A DNA stretch of 50,950 nt, taken from a candidate division KSB1 bacterium. Lineage in GTDB: Bacteria; Zhuqueibacterota; Zhuqueibacteria; Zhuqueibacterales; Zhuqueibacteraceae. The position numbers and the translations under genes are program-made. Each line of letters opens with the position of its first letter. Position 1 is the stretch's first letter. Positions 1-8,154 of the stretch are shown here, piece by piece. The stretch is taken from assembly GCA_034506255.1 (NCBI GenBank), contig JAPDPX010000016.1, forward strand, positions 1 through 50,950, in the 5' to 3' direction. The notes beneath the pieces are model-generated. The model was not told the origin of the DNA, searched no databases, and worked only from the letters and a program-made list of their open reading frames with translations.

Positions 1-1200
1 GCTCGTTCGCTGCAATACTGCTCCCTGTCCGGAGAGGGCCTTTCTCAGAAGATCTATCCCGGCCACAGGGCCGTTATCTGAATTGCCATTCGGTTGCCAT
101 TTCCGGCTGGTCGCCACAAAAGTGCGCACTAAAAAAAGTTCGAAAATACCTCTTGCTTCGGCAAGCTTCAAGATGGGTTCACCGGGTGGATACTGCCAGG
201 CCACTCGAATATGAGCCTCCTTGAACTTTTGCCTCTTGCGTTCATTCCAATTGGAGACCGCTGATATTGCCGAACTCTCATCGGTCGCGGATGGCTCGGC
301 ATGGCGGGCAGCCCAATGGACGGTGGCAAGTAATTCCATGCCGTAGGGAGTTTCAAAACCTTCGATGATTTCTGCGACTCTCGCCAGCCGCTCTCTTGAC
401 TCGTCATTCTCCCTGAGAAACTCCTCTGCCTCCTCGACCACTCCGGGCAAAAGCGCGATTTCAGCGTCCGGCTTCTGCTGGTCCCCATAGCCGCGGATGA
501 AATGTCCCTCCAGCCGTTCAAGCACTTTGTTCAAGTTTGGCGCAAAGGGTCCGTAATGCCCGGCATGATAACGCAACCGGAGCGGTTCTCCCGCCTCTTG
601 CAGAAAATAAGCAAGCTTTTGGATTTCCAACAGGGTCATTCGATAAGAAAGCTCGAGATATTGTGCCATCAGCTTGATGAGCATGGCGCGGGCAGCCGTC
701 ATCGCCGGTCTGGGGGTGTGTACCGGCATCTTGGCAGGAGGCGGTGAACCATGCGGCACATACAAAAGCAGATCAACTTCGGGCACATTGGCAAAAGCTT
801 TTCTGATCATCGGTTCGACCACGCTCCACTGCAAACCACCGAGTCCACAGCCCAGTGGCGGGACCGCGATCGTCTTGATATTCAATTTTCTTACCGTTTG
901 AACGAGCGCGTGCAGACCGGACTCGATATCTTCAATCCGCGACTTGCCGCGCCAATGCCGTTTGCTGGGAAAGTTGATGATGTATTTGGGGCCAAGCAAT
1001 TGCCCCGTTTCAAACACGAACATTTCGCCCGGCTTGACATTGTGGGCACGGCAGGCTTTGGCATAAGCTTCAAAATTCTTTGGGAAAGCCTGCTTGAATT
1101 GCAGCGCAATTCCCTTGCCCATGTAGCCGACACGGTTGACGGTGTTGACCAGGGCCTCGGCATCAGCCTCGACAATGTTGCCTTGAACAATTTTGATCAT
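1..1200 (-). CDS. darG: DarG-type DNA ADP-ribosyl glycohydrolase antitoxin, 3' end beyond the window
   Basis: The reading frame starts at ATG 1200 and stays open to base 1, giving 400 codons without a stop. The first ~155 residues form a macro domain: MIKIVQGNIVEADAEALVNT at the start, then a VGYMGKGIALQFK loop, NFPSKRHWRGKSR, and VPPLGCGLGGLQW. In DarG this domain removes ADP-ribose from thymidine in DNA and so reverses DarT damage. The following ~240 residues (LLEIQKLAYFLQEAGEPLRL and onward) match the C-terminal region of long DarG proteins, which in other species binds and neutralises DarT directly. The gene overlaps the darT stop by an ATGA, so the two are translationally coupled. Only the extreme C terminus is missing. 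The assignment is firm on family motifs; activity is inferred. Confidence 0.9.
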   Translation of the reverse strand, partial: MIKIVQGNIVEADAEALVNTVNRVGYMGKGIALQFKQAFPKNFEAYAKACRAHNVKPGEMFVFETGQLLGPKYIINFPSKRHWRGKSRIEDIESGLHALVQTVRKLNIKTIAVPPLGCGLGGLQWSVVEPMIRKAFANVPEVDLLLYVPHGSPPPAKMPVHTPRPAMTAARAMLIKLMAQYLELSYRMTLLEIQKLAYFLQEAGEPLRLRYHAGHYGPFAPNLNKVLERLEGHFIRGYGDQQKPDAEIALLPGVVEEAEEFLRENDESRERLARVAEIIEGFETPYGMELLATVHWAARHAEPSATDESSAISAVSNWNERKRQKFKEAHIRVAWQYPPGEPILKLAEARGIFELFLVRTFVATSRKWQPNGNSDNGPVAGIDLLRKALSGQGAVLQRTS

Positions 1201-1862
1201 TGCCGCCGCCTCTCAATAGTAGTACCAATCCCTTCTGATCCTGACCGGCCGCCGAGCCTCCGGCGGGTATTGCTGCAGAATCTGCTCGATTTGGTTTTGA
1301 TTCCGGCATTCATCACCACAATTTCTCTGATCAACGACCAGTCACAGAACTGATAAATGAGAAACTCTGCTTGCTTGCGCCTTTGTCTGTCCTTGTCGTC
1401 CTGCGTATCCGCCCAATAGCGCAGGTTGACAGCCGTCCAATCAACCTTGTCAAGATCGCGAAGGTCATTGTACCATTGCGTGAAGCTTGCCAGCCCGTGT
1501 CCATCAGCAAAGACAAAGCGAGTTCCATGCTGCTGAATGTCTTGTGCCGTGGCAATGAGGTAAATCAGCGGCTCCTGACCCTCTGCGTAATCTCTCACCT
1601 GCCCCGTCTTGAGCTGCAACAGCATGGGGGAGAGAAAGCCAAAATAGAACGAGACGTAATCATGGATGGTACCTCCCGGGCCACAAGGAATTGCGGTCCG
1701 CTGCCGGCGGGATTGGATTTCCATGTTGTGAATGACTTTGTAAGTCAGCCCGTCGGCAGGGGTGTGGTTGGGCGCGTAAATTCCACCTCGCCGCAAACAG
1801 ATGTGAAGATTGTCCTGGTGCATCAGCCTTAAAATTGTCGTGGGAGTGGGTGCCGGTTTCAA
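1197..1862 (-). CDS. darT: DarT-type DNA ADP-ribosyltransferase toxin with a frameshifted C terminus
   Basis: DarT enzymes (DUF4433) attach ADP-ribose from NAD+ to thymidine in single-stranded DNA. Family features are an N-terminal PAPTPTTILRLMHQDN, an RRQRTAIP region near residue 55, YVSFYFGFLSPML near 70-81, and the catalytic-type glutamate E166 in RRKQAEFLIYQF. The start is TTG 1862, 7 bases after an AGGAAAG ribosome-binding site. After A186 the frame as written gives an unrelated basic tail ending at 1197. The adjacent -1 frame gives NQNQIEQILQQYPPEARRPV, then RIRRDWYYY and a stop at 1213, which is the usual DarT ending. One missing base near 1303-1304 explains this exactly. The frameshift could be a real inactivating or attenuating mutation or an assembly error. 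The catalytic core lies before it. Confidence 0.88.
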   Translation of the reverse strand: MKPAPTPTTILRLMHQDNLHICLRRGGIYAPNHTPADGLTYKVIHNMEIQSRRQRTAIPCGPGGTIHDYVSFYFGFLSPMLLQLKTGQVRDYAEGQEPLIYLIATAQDIQQHGTRFVFADGHGLASFTQWYNDLRDLDKVDWTAVNLRYWADTQDDKDRQRRKQAEFLIYQFCDWSLIREIVVMNAGIKTKSSRFCSNTRRRLGGRSGSEGIGTTIERRRQ

Positions 1863-1927
1863 GGCTTTCTTTCCTCAATAAAAATGACTTCTGAGGACTG
1901 TTGCGGCGAAAACTAAACTTCTGTCAA

Positions 1928-1956
1928 AATATTGCACATATAACGGCATTTTCCAA
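1928..1956 (-). promoter_or_regulatory. Candidate sigma-70-type promoter for darT-darG
   Basis: Reading the minus strand, TTGGAA (1956-1951) is followed by a 17-base spacer and AATATT (1933-1928). This places a start point about 60 bases before the TTG start of darT. It resembles the stronger promoters elsewhere in the window but has a weaker -35, and an alternative TTGACA lies just downstream at 1927-1922. Confidence 0.35.
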
Positions 1957-2235
1957 TCTGTTTTTTCGGCAAGTGGGCGGGTAGCCAGCGTGAATCTCTG
2001 GTTCCTGCAGCATTTACGAAATTCTTCACAACCTCAGAAAGCCTGCAGGCGTGCTGCAACCGACTGCGGCAAGAGACCGCGGCGCTGCAACAATCCCGGG
2101 AGTCAATCCTGTTTTCCTTTTCACCTCGCGGACAATCTTGCGGGATTGCGAAGGCAAGGCCAAATGCTTCGCAGGCATCCTGGCTGAATGCCCGGAGCCG
2201 TGACTGCCTGCTTGCAAAATTCCAACGCCCGCAGC
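1957..2235. other. Intergenic stretch without a recognised gene
   Basis: Between the darTG promoter and the end of the OPT transporter gene I see no coding signal, RNA gene or clear terminator. The short open frames here overlap each other in several frames and have no ribosome-binding sites. Confidence 0.5.
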
Positions 2236-4272
2236 TCACGCCGCCCGTGCCTTGCGCAGCGGTATGACCACCAGGGCAAACACGATGACGCCGAACATCA
2301 GCAGCGACATCCACGCCCCGCCGTTGCCGGCGACAAAGTCGAATTCCGCCACGCCAAACAGCACCTGGGTGAGCGAGGTGAAATCCTCGAACGCCAAAAC
2401 CAGGCCCGCCAGCAGCACGCCGGTGATCGCCTCCCCGGCGATCAACCCCGAGGCGATGAGCGTGCCGGTATTCTCCACAGTTTCTTTGGCCCCTGCCGCC
2501 AATTGCCTGGCCGCCATCCAGCGATCGACAAACAGCCGGATCAAACCGCCGGTGAAAATCGCGAAGGTGGTTTCGAAGGGCAGATACATGCCGACCGCGA
2601 TCAACATCGGTGAGGGGGCTTTGAGCAAAATCAGCGCGCCGGAGAAGCACATGCCGAAGATGATCAAGCCCCACGGCATCTCACCGCCGACAATGCCCTT
2701 GGCGAGCTGCGCCATCAAGCCGGCTTGCGGCGCCGGCAGCAGGCGGTCGCCAATGCCGATGCCGCCGCTTTTGAGATTGCCTTCGTGCAAAATCATGATG
2801 GGCGCCACCAGCACGAAGGCCACGACAATCGTGCTCAGCAGGCAGGTGATCTCCATTTTGCGCGGCGTGCCGCCCAGCAAATGGCCGACCTTGAGGTCTT
2901 GAATCATGTCCCCCGCCATGGCCGTGGCGCACGCCACCACCGCGGCCACGCCGAGCACCGCGCCCACGCCGCGCAGCCCGGTCACGCCGAAAGCCACCAT
3001 CAGCAGCGCGGCGATCACCAGCGTGGAAAGCGTCAAGCCCGACACCGGTTGATTCGAGCCGCCCACCAATCCCACCAGCCAGCCGCCCACCGCCGACAGC
3101 AGGAAGCCCATCACCAGCATCACCACCGCCGAGACAATCGCGCCGGTGACACTTTGGCTGAAATAATAGTAGAGCAGGCCCATGGGAATCACCAGCACGG
3201 CCGTGGCAATGAGAATGATCCTGGGATCGAGATCCTGTTCCAGCCGTGAGGGGGAGGCCACGCGGCTGCCTTTGCGCAACGCGTGCTGAAAGGCCTCGCG
3301 CAGCGCGCCGCGCAGCCCCCACATGGTTTTCATCGCACCCACAATCATCGCGCCCACCGCAATCGGCCGCACCTGGTTGTACCAAATCGAAAAGATGACC
3401 TCGCTCATTTCCGGCGAGGCGCCGGACAGCATGAGGCGGCCGGGCAGGTCCGGATTGAGAAACACCGCCAGCGGAATGAACACCAGCCAGGCGAGCACGC
3501 CGCCGGTGAAGTTGATGGCGGCGACTTCATAGCCGATGATGTAACCCACGCCCAGGAGCGCCGGCGAAATCGCCGGAGTCGCGAGCCGCAACGCGCCGGT
3601 GTGCGCCACCTCGCCCATGGGGGTGCGGTTGCTGCTGAAATGATGAATCACCGATTGCGGCAGGTGGATGACCCATTCCAAGCTCTCGCGAAAAATGGTC
3701 AGGCCCTTGCCGTCCTTGAAGATTTGCAGCAGCATGCCCAGGCCCATGGCGCCGAAGATGTACTTGGCCCCGCTTTCGCCGTGCTGGCCGGCCTTGACGA
3801 TTTCAAAGCAGGCGCGGCTCTCCGGGAAGGGCAGGTCGGAATCGACGGTGAGCGTGCGGCGCAGCAGGATGATGAAGAGCACGCCCAGCACCCCGCCGAT
3901 GAGCAGCATCAGCGAGGTTTCCCAGTAGCGGAAACTCGTCCACAGCCGCTCACCGTTCATTTCCACGATGACGAAGGCGGGCACGGTGAAAATGGCGCCC
4001 GCCACCAGCGCCTCGCCCACCGCGGCGGCGATGCGCATGGTATTCTGCTCGAGAATGCTGCCGCGAAAGAACGGCAGGCGAAACGCCGCAATCGCAATCA
4101 CCGCCGCGGGAAACGTCGCGGACACGGTTTGACCGGCTTTCAGTCCAAGATAGGCATTGGCGGCACCCAGCACTGCGGCCATCACCAGGCCGAGGATGAG
4201 CGCCTTGGCCGTCATTTCCGGCAGCGAGGTTTCTGCGGGAACATAAGGCTGCTCACCAGGTTTTTCCGGCAT
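2236..4272 (-). CDS. OPT-family oligopeptide/metal-chelate transporter
   Basis: This 678-residue polytopic inner-membrane protein has about 15 hydrophobic segments. The N-terminal block LILGLVMAAVLGAANAYLGL, then KAGQTVSATFPAAVIA, and the later VGGSNQPVSGLTLSTLVIAA and FPESRACFEIVKAGQ are characteristic of prokaryotic OPT transporters, which import short peptides or metal-peptide chelates. The start ATG 4272 follows a strong GGGAGGAAGGA site. Length fits the family. It stands alone, with about 220 bases to the next gene upstream, so the substrate cannot be deduced from its neighbours. Confidence 0.9.
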   Translation of the reverse strand: MPEKPGEQPYVPAETSLPEMTAKALILGLVMAAVLGAANAYLGLKAGQTVSATFPAAVIAIAAFRLPFFRGSILEQNTMRIAAAVGEALVAGAIFTVPAFVIVEMNGERLWTSFRYWETSLMLLIGGVLGVLFIILLRRTLTVDSDLPFPESRACFEIVKAGQHGESGAKYIFGAMGLGMLLQIFKDGKGLTIFRESLEWVIHLPQSVIHHFSSNRTPMGEVAHTGALRLATPAISPALLGVGYIIGYEVAAINFTGGVLAWLVFIPLAVFLNPDLPGRLMLSGASPEMSEVIFSIWYNQVRPIAVGAMIVGAMKTMWGLRGALREAFQHALRKGSRVASPSRLEQDLDPRIILIATAVLVIPMGLLYYYFSQSVTGAIVSAVVMLVMGFLLSAVGGWLVGLVGGSNQPVSGLTLSTLVIAALLMVAFGVTGLRGVGAVLGVAAVVACATAMAGDMIQDLKVGHLLGGTPRKMEITCLLSTIVVAFVLVAPIMILHEGNLKSGGIGIGDRLLPAPQAGLMAQLAKGIVGGEMPWGLIIFGMCFSGALILLKAPSPMLIAVGMYLPFETTFAIFTGGLIRLFVDRWMAARQLAAGAKETVENTGTLIASGLIAGEAITGVLLAGLVLAFEDFTSLTQVLFGVAEFDFVAGNGGAWMSLLMFGVIVFALVVIPLRKARAA

Positions 4273-4492
4273 TCCTTCCTCCCTTCGGGTTCAGGTTGTG
4301 TCAAACAAAGGCGCGTCATGAGAGCGGCGGCCATGAGCCACCCCTCGAGGCTGGCATCATGCAATACTCTCGTTCTGAACGTCGGGCTCCTGAGGGAGCT
4401 GGTGCAAAAATTCTCAGAAGAATCCCCCGTCTCAAATGAGGTTTCGTGGCAGTTGCCTTCGACGCGGAAGGGGCGACGGCGCAAGACTCGCG

Positions 4493-6901
4493 CTAGGGCT
4501 GCAGCCAGTAGCTCATCTTCACCAGCACCACATTTTCCGCGGGCAGGGAGAAGGTTCCGCGAAAGTCCCGGCCCACCGGGGTGTAGAAATCATCGTGGGC
4601 GCCGCGGCGCGCCTGGGTCCACACCAGGTAAAGCGTGCTGCCCGGCCGGTATTCCCAGCGCCATACCAGGTTGAGATGAAAGGAACGGTTGTTGAAATCG
4701 TGGTTGCCGTTGTATGCCTCGGGCACGAGCGTGGTGGGTGAAACCAGCCGTGCAAAATTGTCGAAATGGCCCTTGGCCAGGAAGGTTTGCGCATAGAGCT
4801 GCAGGGTGAGATCGCGGGTGAAAGTCAGGTTGCTGCGCAGTGTGAGATTGTATTCTTCGGTGTCACGCCGGCCGAAAAGGGCGTAGGGGTTTTGCAGGAA
4901 CAGGGAATCCGGCACATTGGGCACCCAGGCGGTGCGATTGCGGCTGCGACCAAAGCCCAGCTCGCTGCTGATTTGTGCCCAGGTGGTGGGCCGCACTTCG
5001 ATTTGCAGATTGGCCCGCCACTGGCGGTGGCCACCGGCATCGCGGAGATAGTTTTGGGCAAAGCTGGCGATGAGGGAGCGGCGGGGGTCGGTCGCGACGC
5101 CGCCCTCCACCATCAGATAATCAGGCTGGTGGTACAGGCCGCGGCCACGCGACTCACGATCATCATTGTTGTTGAAGGCGTATTTGACGCTCAGGTCGGT
5201 GTTCCAATAATTCCACCATTGCGCAACGGCGCTGAGACTGGTTTCGCTGATGAGGCGGGCGCCGTCGAAATTCCAGCGCAGATGCCCCAGGCTTTGGAGA
5301 TGCCACTGGCGCAGCAGGCGGCCGGGTTGGTCCTCTTTGTAACGCAGTGTCAGCACCGTGCCGTAATCATTGGGACGGAAGAAAAAACCGAGGTCGTTGA
5401 TGTTGTAATGCCGCGTGGTGAAATCGCCGCTGAGCGCGTAAAGCCAGTGGGTGCCGCCATCCTTGCCGAAGCGCAATTTGCCGGCGGAACCGCTGATGCG
5501 GCGGGATTCGCCCTGCGTGGTGTGGGAGCCGGCCCAAAAGCCGTCGATCACGTAGCGGCTTTGCTGGAAGCGCAGATTCCAATCCACCCCGCCGGTGAAA
5601 GCGGGATAACGCTGCGCGCGTGCCACCGCGGTGGCCATCATGCCCACGGTGGAATGGTCGAGCAGATCCTGTTTCAGACGGACCAGGCTGTAACTTGCCG
5701 CCGGCTCGCTGATCAGCGCCTGTTCTTCATCGGTGACGGCTTGCAACATGCCAAAGGACAGGCCGCGGCTGGTCTTGCCGGTGAGTTTGGCGGCCCCCAG
5801 AATGGTGGCGGCCTCATTGCGGCCGGTCAGCGGCCGGCCGATGCGGCGCGAATAAAACAAGCCCGGCCCGAAGTCACCGCCAAAAGTGGTGAAGCGCAAA
5901 ATCTGTGTCCCCTCGATGAAGAACGGCCGCTTCTCTGGATAAAAGGTCTCGAACGTGCTGAGATTCAGCACCGCCGGGTCGGCTTCCACCTGGCCAAAAT
6001 CCGGGTTGACGGTGAGATCGATGGTGAGATTGCTGGTCAGGCCGTATTTGAGATCGAAGCCGGCAGCGCTGCGAAAATCAGCCGCATTCGATCCCGGCGG
6101 CCGCAAGGCGGGGCTGGTAAATTGCCCCTTGGCCACCGCATAAGGCTGCAGCTCCACATGCCGGGGATTGGGCAGGCGGCCGTGCAGCCGCAAATGCCCA
6201 AAATGCGAGACGAAACCATTCTGGCTCTTGCGCACCAGCGCCCAAAAGGAGGTTTCCTGCTTGCGGCTGATGCGGCGAATGACATTGAAGCCCCACTCGT
6301 TGTCGCCGCCGGCCGCAGGGGTGTAGCGCAGCATGTTGAAGGGGATTTTGAACTCGGCCGACCAGCCGCCCGCAGGCCGGCCGTTGCCGGCAAAGGGGGC
6401 GTGGCTGTGCAGAATTTGCGTTTTGACCTCCCAGATGGCATCCCACGAGTTGTCTTCCTCCGCGCCGTCATTGTATTGCAGAATGTCGATTTTGACGCCG
6501 GAGGCCAGCACGGTGAACTCGAAGGCGGTTTTTTGATCGTGAAAGCTGTCGAGCCGAATCGAGATGAAATCGGATTCGATTTCGTTGTCGCGGCGCGTCA
6601 GGCGGGCGACGATCTTGTCCGGTTCGGCATCGTACATCATGCAGCCGAAATAGATGGCCTGTGCGTCATACAGAATGCGGATCTCGGTTGGCTCGCTTGC
6701 AGGCCGGCCTTCGAACGGCTCGTATTGCAGAAAGCCGTTGACGGTCGTGGCTGTTTGCCAGACCGCTTCCTCGAGGCGGCCGTCGATTTGGGGTGGCGTG
6801 GTGGTGGGCGTGGCAATGGCGAAACGTTCGTTGTCGCCGGCATGGAGAGCGGTGCCGGGCAACATGCCCGCAGCAAGCAGCAGCAGAACAATTTTCTTCA
6901 T
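4493..6901 (-). CDS. DUF5916 outer-membrane protein with N-terminal CBM9-like domain
   Basis: The 802-residue product starts with a signal peptide (MKKIVLLLLAAGMLPGTALH). Next comes a CBM9-like beta-sandwich around residues 30-215, with PPQIDGRLEEAVW, IYFGCMMYD and GWSAEFKIPFNMLRY. The rest, from about residue 240, is rich in alternating aromatic/polar strands and ends YWLQP, as expected of an outer-membrane beta-barrel. The signature NPDFGQVEADPAVLNLSTFE, then FYPEKRPFFIEG, is typical of DUF5916 proteins. The family is common in Bacteroidota and related phyla but its substrate is unknown; carbohydrate or peptide binding at the cell surface is a guess. Confidence 0.85.
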   Translation of the reverse strand: MKKIVLLLLAAGMLPGTALHAGDNERFAIATPTTTPPQIDGRLEEAVWQTATTVNGFLQYEPFEGRPASEPTEIRILYDAQAIYFGCMMYDAEPDKIVARLTRRDNEIESDFISIRLDSFHDQKTAFEFTVLASGVKIDILQYNDGAEEDNSWDAIWEVKTQILHSHAPFAGNGRPAGGWSAEFKIPFNMLRYTPAAGGDNEWGFNVIRRISRKQETSFWALVRKSQNGFVSHFGHLRLHGRLPNPRHVELQPYAVAKGQFTSPALRPPGSNAADFRSAAGFDLKYGLTSNLTIDLTVNPDFGQVEADPAVLNLSTFETFYPEKRPFFIEGTQILRFTTFGGDFGPGLFYSRRIGRPLTGRNEAATILGAAKLTGKTSRGLSFGMLQAVTDEEQALISEPAASYSLVRLKQDLLDHSTVGMMATAVARAQRYPAFTGGVDWNLRFQQSRYVIDGFWAGSHTTQGESRRISGSAGKLRFGKDGGTHWLYALSGDFTTRHYNINDLGFFFRPNDYGTVLTLRYKEDQPGRLLRQWHLQSLGHLRWNFDGARLISETSLSAVAQWWNYWNTDLSVKYAFNNNDDRESRGRGLYHQPDYLMVEGGVATDPRRSLIASFAQNYLRDAGGHRQWRANLQIEVRPTTWAQISSELGFGRSRNRTAWVPNVPDSLFLQNPYALFGRRDTEEYNLTLRSNLTFTRDLTLQLYAQTFLAKGHFDNFARLVSPTTLVPEAYNGNHDFNNRSFHLNLVWRWEYRPGSTLYLVWTQARRGAHDDFYTPVGRDFRGTFSLPAENVVLVKMSYWLQP

Positions 6902-7014
6902 TCGACCTCACGGAAAGTCATCCGGCCGGTGGCGCTTGCAGGCAGGCGGCCCCGCAACCGGCATTTGAATCCTGCACGACACATTTCAGTCAATTGCCGC
7001 AAGACGCAGCCAGT

Positions 7015-7725
7015 TTATGGCTTTTGCCCCAGCCGCTCGAGATAGAACCCGGCGACGGCGCGCAGGCGGTGCACGAACGATTCTTCGTGCACGAGCGTGC
7101 CGAGAATGCCGGCCTTCAAGCGCGCCCATTGCCAAAGGCAGAAATCAAACTCGCCGCGTGCCCGCCGGCGCAGCTCGACCAGCACGAAAAAGTCGCCGAT
7201 CTCCGCCAACTGCAAGCCCCATTTGCTCACCGGCGAGACGTTTTGCGCCAGCAAGCGCACGCTGGTGCCATCACTCTGCAGGCTCGCGCGGTAGATGACG
7301 CGCCCCAGGCGGTTGTCAATTTGATAAAAATAGAAGGCGGTGTCAACAGGCAAGCTGCGAAAGACGGGCGCAGGCACAGCCGAACGCGCGGCTGGATGGG
7401 CCAGCACGGCGCTGACTTTGAACAGCGTGGTGTGTTTTTTCTCGGTCCGGGAATAATATTGCAGCCCGGTGAGCCGGTGCAGCGCCGCCAGGCTGTCGGC
7501 GATTTGCAAAACCGTGAGCCGGCTCTGCACCCGCCCGCGGGCACGCAGCAACAATTTGAAGGGCCGGTGTCGGGGAAATTCCACGGGCAGCGTGTCCGCG
7601 CCCAGCTCCTGCAGTTTGTGAAAAATTTCCACCCGCAGCGAATCGCCGCCACTGCCGGCTGCCGCCATGACCGGCCGGGCAGAAACGCAGAGGGTGAGCA
7701 GCAGCACCGTGCAATGCTGCCTCAT
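7015..7725 (-). CDS. Secreted protein of unknown function
   Basis: A 236-residue protein with an N-terminal signal peptide (about residues 1-21, ending near VMAAAG). The mature part has no motif I recognise; it reads as mixed alpha/beta with segments such as TGLQYYSRTEKKHTTLFK and RVIYRASLQSDGTSVRLLAQ. It might belong to one of the poorly characterised periplasmic DUF families. It sits 37 bases downstream of the emfourin gene on the same strand and may share its transcript. Codon usage matches the neighbours, and the antisense frames are less plausible. Confidence 0.65.
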   Translation of the reverse strand: MRQHCTVLLLTLCVSARPVMAAAGSGGDSLRVEIFHKLQELGADTLPVEFPRHRPFKLLLRARGRVQSRLTVLQIADSLAALHRLTGLQYYSRTEKKHTTLFKVSAVLAHPAARSAVPAPVFRSLPVDTAFYFYQIDNRLGRVIYRASLQSDGTSVRLLAQNVSPVSKWGLQLAEIGDFFVLVELRRRARGEFDFCLWQWARLKAGILGTLVHEESFVHRLRAVAGFYLERLGQKP

Positions 7726-7762
7726 TGCACCTCCCTGCGAGGGCGGAGCTTCTTCCCTGCCT

Positions 7763-8071
7763 TCATGCCGATTTCCGCTGCCGGCCGCGCACGCGCAGCC
7801 GCGCGAGCAAAGGCTCGAGCGCAGGCGGCAGCGCGGATTCGCTGGTCTCCAAAGTGTGCTGGCGGTCGTTGTTGATCACACGCAAGCGGTAATGAAACTG
7901 ATCGGCCGTGGCCGCGGCATTTTCCAGATGGCTGGGCAGCTCGAAAAAACCCGTGGCCTCGACCAGTTGCTGCCATTCGCGTGCTTCCTCGGGCGGCAAT
8001 GTTTCGGTATCGATGACCGTCGTGACCCGGCGGCCCATGAAACCACCGCTGCGTTCAAAGTGAATCTGCAT
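7763..8071 (-). CDS. Emfourin-type inhibitor of M4 (protealysin-like) metalloproteases
   Basis: This 102-residue protein opens with MQIHFERSGGFMG and continues RRVTTVIDTETLPPEEAREW, the pattern of the protealysin inhibitor emfourin. Emfourins are small cytoplasmic proteins that bind and block protealysin-like thermolysin-family proteases encoded next to them. Here the partner protease gene ends 83 bases upstream on the same strand. The start ATG 8071 has a GGAGG site 7 bases before it. The assignment rests on both motif and neighbour. Confidence 0.85.
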   Translation of the reverse strand: MQIHFERSGGFMGRRVTTVIDTETLPPEEAREWQQLVEATGFFELPSHLENAAATADQFHYRLRVINNDRQHTLETSESALPPALEPLLARLRVRGRQRKSA

Positions 8072-8154
8072 TTTCGGCCTCCGTTGTCAGATTCTCCCGG
8101 CTTGCCAAGTCGTGGCGGCATGTCAACATTGCCGGGTGTGGCATCTTTGTTCTT

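Noticed and set aside
3283..4674. A 463-codon plus-strand frame opposite the OPT transporter
   Set aside because: Composition is His/Gln/Arg-rich, typical of antisense reading of a membrane protein; the minus strand is the gene.
4766..7045. A 759-codon open frame on the plus strand opposite the DUF5916 gene
   Set aside because: The opposite strand encodes a coherent signal peptide, CBM9-like domain and barrel. The plus frame has no domain and arises from GC-rich third positions.
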